A DNA stretch of 47,218 nucleotides from Actinomycetes bacterium (lineage in GTDB: Bacteria > Actinomycetota > Actinomycetes > JAHEKZ01): the NCBI GenBank assembly GCA_024644435.1, contig JAHEKZ010000015.1, forward strand, positions 1 through 47,218, in the 5' to 3' direction. The position numbers and the translations under genes are program-made. The notes below the pieces were generated by a model. That model saw only the letters and a program-made list of their open reading frames with translations. It ran no database searches and was not told the origin of the DNA. Position 1 is the stretch's first letter. Each line of letters starts with the position of its first letter. Positions 44,659 through 47,218 of the stretch are shown one piece after another.

Positions 44659-44704
44659 AATGCGGAAGATCCCTGGGGCTATAGCCCCAGGGATCTTCCG
44701 CATT
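44659..44704. terminator. Perfect 46-bp palindrome between convergent genes; putative bidirectional terminator
   Basis: AATGCGGAAGATCCCTGGGGCTA/TAGCCCCAGGGATCTTCCGCATT: 23-bp arms, no mismatch, no spacer. Confidence 0.75.
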
Positions 44705-44711
44705 GAGGGCC

Positions 44712-46151
44712 CTAGTCGCCGAGTTCGGCGCGGCGCCTGATGACGTAGTCCTCGAGCTCTTGGCGGATGCTTTCGTCCAATGGCGGCTGCTCGTACGCCT
44801 CGATCTTCTGGTGGTAGATGTCGTTCGCCCTGGCCGCTGTGTCTTTGGCACCGTTCTTCTTCCACCGCTCGAAGTTGTCCGACGACGACAGGAACGGCCG
44901 GTAGAAGCAGGTGCGGAAGCGCTCCATCGTGTGCATCGCTCCGAGGAAGTGGCCACCGTGGCCGACCTCGAGGTGAGCGTCGAATGCGAGGTCCTCGTCG
45001 GTGATCTCGAGTGGGGTGAACTGCTTCTGCAGGACCTCGAGCACCTGGACGTCCATCACGTACTTCTCGAAGCACGAGACGAGTCCGCCCTCGAGCCAGC
45101 CAGCGGTGTGCATCACGAAGTTCGTTCCCGACAAGAACGTCGGCATCATCGTCATCAAGGCTTCCCAGGCTGCCTGGGCATCAGGCATCTGTGACGAGTT
45201 CAAGCCACCCCCGCCGCGGAAGGGCAGCCCGAAATGACGCGCGATCTGCCCGGTACAGAGCAGGCCCATTGCCGACTCGGGCGTCCCGAACTGTGGCGAA
45301 CCGGACTGCATGTCGATGTTGGAGAGGAAGGAGCCGAAGACGACGGGAGCGCCGGGCCGAATCAGCTGCGTAAGCGCGATGCCGGTGAGCGCCTCGGCAA
45401 TCTGCTGCGCGAGCGCGGACGGGATCGTCACGGGCGACATCGCCCCCATGAGCAGGAACGGGGTCAGCACCACAGGCTGGTTGGCCGCCGAGTACTCGAA
45501 GAGTGCATCGAGCATGCGGTCGTCCCAGCGGAGCGGTGAGTTGCAGTTGATCAACGAGATGCTGACCGGCGTCTCTTCGATCGCCGCACGACCGCCGAAG
45601 ACGATCTCACCCATGGCGATCGTGTCGCGGGCGTTGACCCCGCTGACCACATTGCCCATGTACATCTTGTCGGTGAGGGTGAGCGTCGCGTAAAGCATGT
45701 CGAGGTGCCGTGAGTCGAGCGGAGTGTCGTTCGGCTCAACAACAACGCCCCCAACGCTGTCGATAGCGCTGAACGACTGTGCGAGCTTGGCGAAGTTGCG
45801 GTAGTCGTCGAAGGTGCCCTCACGGCGCACCGACCCCTCACGTACGAAGGGCGGGCCGTACACGCTCGAGAAGACCATGTGGTCGCCACCGATGTGAACG
45901 TTGTTCTCGGGGTTGCGCGCCTGGATGTCGAACTGCCGTGGCGCCTTGGCAACCTGGGCGAGCACCCAGTCGGGATCGAAGAAGACGTTGTCCCCTTCGA
46001 CCTTCATTCCGGCATCGCGGAAGAGGTCGACCGCCTCGGGCTTCATGAACTCGACGCCGATCTCACTGACGATCCGGCGCCATCCGCGATCCAACGTGGC
46101 CATCGAGTCCTCGGACAGGATCTCGTATCGCGGCATGCGGTTGACGAACAT
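44712..46151 (-). CDS. MttB-superfamily corrinoid-dependent methyltransferase, non-pyrrolysine; glycine betaine methyltransferase (MtgB-like) candidate
   Basis: About 480 aa (start MFVNRMPRYEILS); INCNSPLRWDDRMLDALFEYSAANQPVVLTPFLLMGAMSPVT, GSPQFGTPESAMGLL, GGLNSSQMPDAQAAWEALMTMM; no in-frame TAG. Confidence 0.85.
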   Translation of the reverse strand: MFVNRMPRYEILSEDSMATLDRGWRRIVSEIGVEFMKPEAVDLFRDAGMKVEGDNVFFDPDWVLAQVAKAPRQFDIQARNPENNVHIGGDHMVFSSVYGPPFVREGSVRREGTFDDYRNFAKLAQSFSAIDSVGGVVVEPNDTPLDSRHLDMLYATLTLTDKMYMGNVVSGVNARDTIAMGEIVFGGRAAIEETPVSISLINCNSPLRWDDRMLDALFEYSAANQPVVLTPFLLMGAMSPVTIPSALAQQIAEALTGIALTQLIRPGAPVVFGSFLSNIDMQSGSPQFGTPESAMGLLCTGQIARHFGLPFRGGGGLNSSQMPDAQAAWEALMTMMPTFLSGTNFVMHTAGWLEGGLVSCFEKYVMDVQVLEVLQKQFTPLEITDEDLAFDAHLEVGHGGHFLGAMHTMERFRTCFYRPFLSSSDNFERWKKNGAKDTAARANDIYHQKIEAYEQPPLDESIRQELEDYVIRRRAELGD

Positions 46152-46193
46152 CGGGCAATCCTCCAGGCATCCAGACGAATATTGCGTGGGCGC

Positions 46194-46265
46194 TTGACCG
46201 CCCGGGTGAGGAATCCTACTATCGCCACGTGGAATCTGAGTTCCACATAGTAGAACACCATGTTC
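46194..46265. promoter_or_regulatory. Divergent promoter/operator region between the mttB-family gene and iclR
   Basis: + strand TTGACC-N17-TACTAT (46194-46222); GTGGAA-N6-TTCCAC (46229-46246); minus-strand TACTAT (46247-46252); GAAC-N5-GTTC (46253-46265). Confidence 0.55.
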
Positions 46266-46324
46266 CATTTCCTCGGCCACCTGATGGCCGCCGAAATCCC
46301 CAGCAGCCTCAGAACAGGAACTCC

Positions 46325-47101
46325 ATGGCCCCTCCCACCGGCACGCAGGCCGTCGACCGGGCGTCGACCCTGCTGGTAACCGTCCTCCAGGCCGAGCAAC
46401 CCGTCCCGTTTGCCGAGCTGGCCGCGGCGGCGTCGCTTCCCAAGAGCACCGCGTCGCGCATCCTCACGAGCCTCGAACGCCACGGGCTCGTACGACGCGG
46501 CAGCGACTCGGCCGTGCGGCCGGGCCCCGTGCTCGCACGCTACGCCGGGTCGGGACGCTCCGATGCGCTGCTTCGACTGGCTCAGCCCCACCTCGCGCGG
46601 CTGGGTGAGCTCACCGGCGAAACGGTCAACCTTGCGGTTCCGGGCCCAACGGCTGTCGACCAGATCGCACAGGTCGACTCACGGTTCCTGCTCGGGGCCA
46701 CCAACTGGGTCGGCCGCGACGTACCGTTCCACTGCTCCGCACTCGGCAAGGTGTTCTTGGCGTACGGTGCGGTTCAGATGCCGCGTGGACGACTCGACCG
46801 ACGCACAGAGCGCACCCTGACGACGCGTGAGCGACTCGAGGCAGACCTGGAAGGCGTGCGGCGCCGCGGCTACGCCGTCGCCGACAACGAGCTTGAGCCC
46901 GGGTTGATGGCGGTTGCTGCGCCCATCACCGATGCAGAAGGCACCGTCGTCGCCGCCGTGGCGGTCACCGGGCCATCGGTGCGCCTCACCGGAAACCGCA
47001 TCGCTGGCGTCGGACGGCTGATCATCACCGAGGCGCGCGCCATCTCGCGCGCACTCGACCCCGCCGAACGACCCCGCAGCCGGAAGGTGGTCGTGGCATG
47101 A
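46325..47101 (+). CDS. IclR-family transcriptional regulator
   Basis: AVDRASTLLVTVLQAEQPVPFAELAAAASLPKSTASRILTSLERHGLVRR (wHTH); HCSALGKVFLAYGA; C-terminal IclR effector domain; true start likely MAPPTG at 46325. Confidence 0.9.
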   Translation: MAPPTGTQAVDRASTLLVTVLQAEQPVPFAELAAAASLPKSTASRILTSLERHGLVRRGSDSAVRPGPVLARYAGSGRSDALLRLAQPHLARLGELTGETVNLAVPGPTAVDQIAQVDSRFLLGATNWVGRDVPFHCSALGKVFLAYGAVQMPRGRLDRRTERTLTTRERLEADLEGVRRRGYAVADNELEPGLMAVAAPITDAEGTVVAAVAVTGPSVRLTGNRIAGVGRLIITEARAISRALDPAERPRSRKVVVA

Positions 47102-47218
47102 CGCCTGAGGAGATTTTGAAGGGTCTGTTTGATGAGACGTTGGTGGGTAATGCGCCGGCGGTTTTGGATCTGACGAATCAGGGTCTGGGGTTGGGGATGG
47201 GCCCGGAGACGTTGTTGT
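47098..47218 (+). CDS. Corrinoid (B12-binding) methyltransferase protein, N-terminal cap (partial)
   Basis: MTPEEILKGLFDETLVGNAPAVLDLTNQGLGLGMGPETLL resembles MtaC/MttC/MtbC N-terminal cap; ATGA overlap with iclR. Confidence 0.65.
   Translation, partial: MTPEEILKGLFDETLVGNAPAVLDLTNQGLGLGMGPETLL

Overview
High-GC actinobacterial-type chromosomal segment, almost fully coding. On the minus strand it carries two complex I (nuo) gene sets. (1) nuoA-N (about 14.9-30.3 kb) is a complete 14-subunit set, embedded in a same-strand run with menaquinone genes: menG/ubiE-like and a menJ-like geranylgeranyl reductase upstream, and a polyprenyl diphosphate synthase downstream whose start lies 1 nt past the nuoN stop. 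(2) A second set (about 1.0-9.6 kb) encodes A-B-C-H-I-J-K-L-M-N only. It has no NADH module (E, F, G) and no NuoD, is followed by htpX, and is divergent from korAB (2-oxoacid:ferredoxin oxidoreductase). menF, a P-type ATPase and a rarD-like transporter are also present. The right end (about 37.1-47.2 kb) is a choline/glycine-betaine locus: betB-betA, then an ABC transporter with a fused double-permease polypeptide. It converges across a perfect 46-bp palindrome on a non-pyrrolysine MttB-family methyltransferase, which is divergent from an IclR regulator that overlaps the start of a corrinoid-protein gene with very different codon usage. The best candidates for under-described biology are the NuoDEFG-less complex I paired with Kor, and the corrinoid-dependent betaine demethylation module with its compact IclR-controlled divergent promoter. 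All assignments come from reading the translations; no database search was run.
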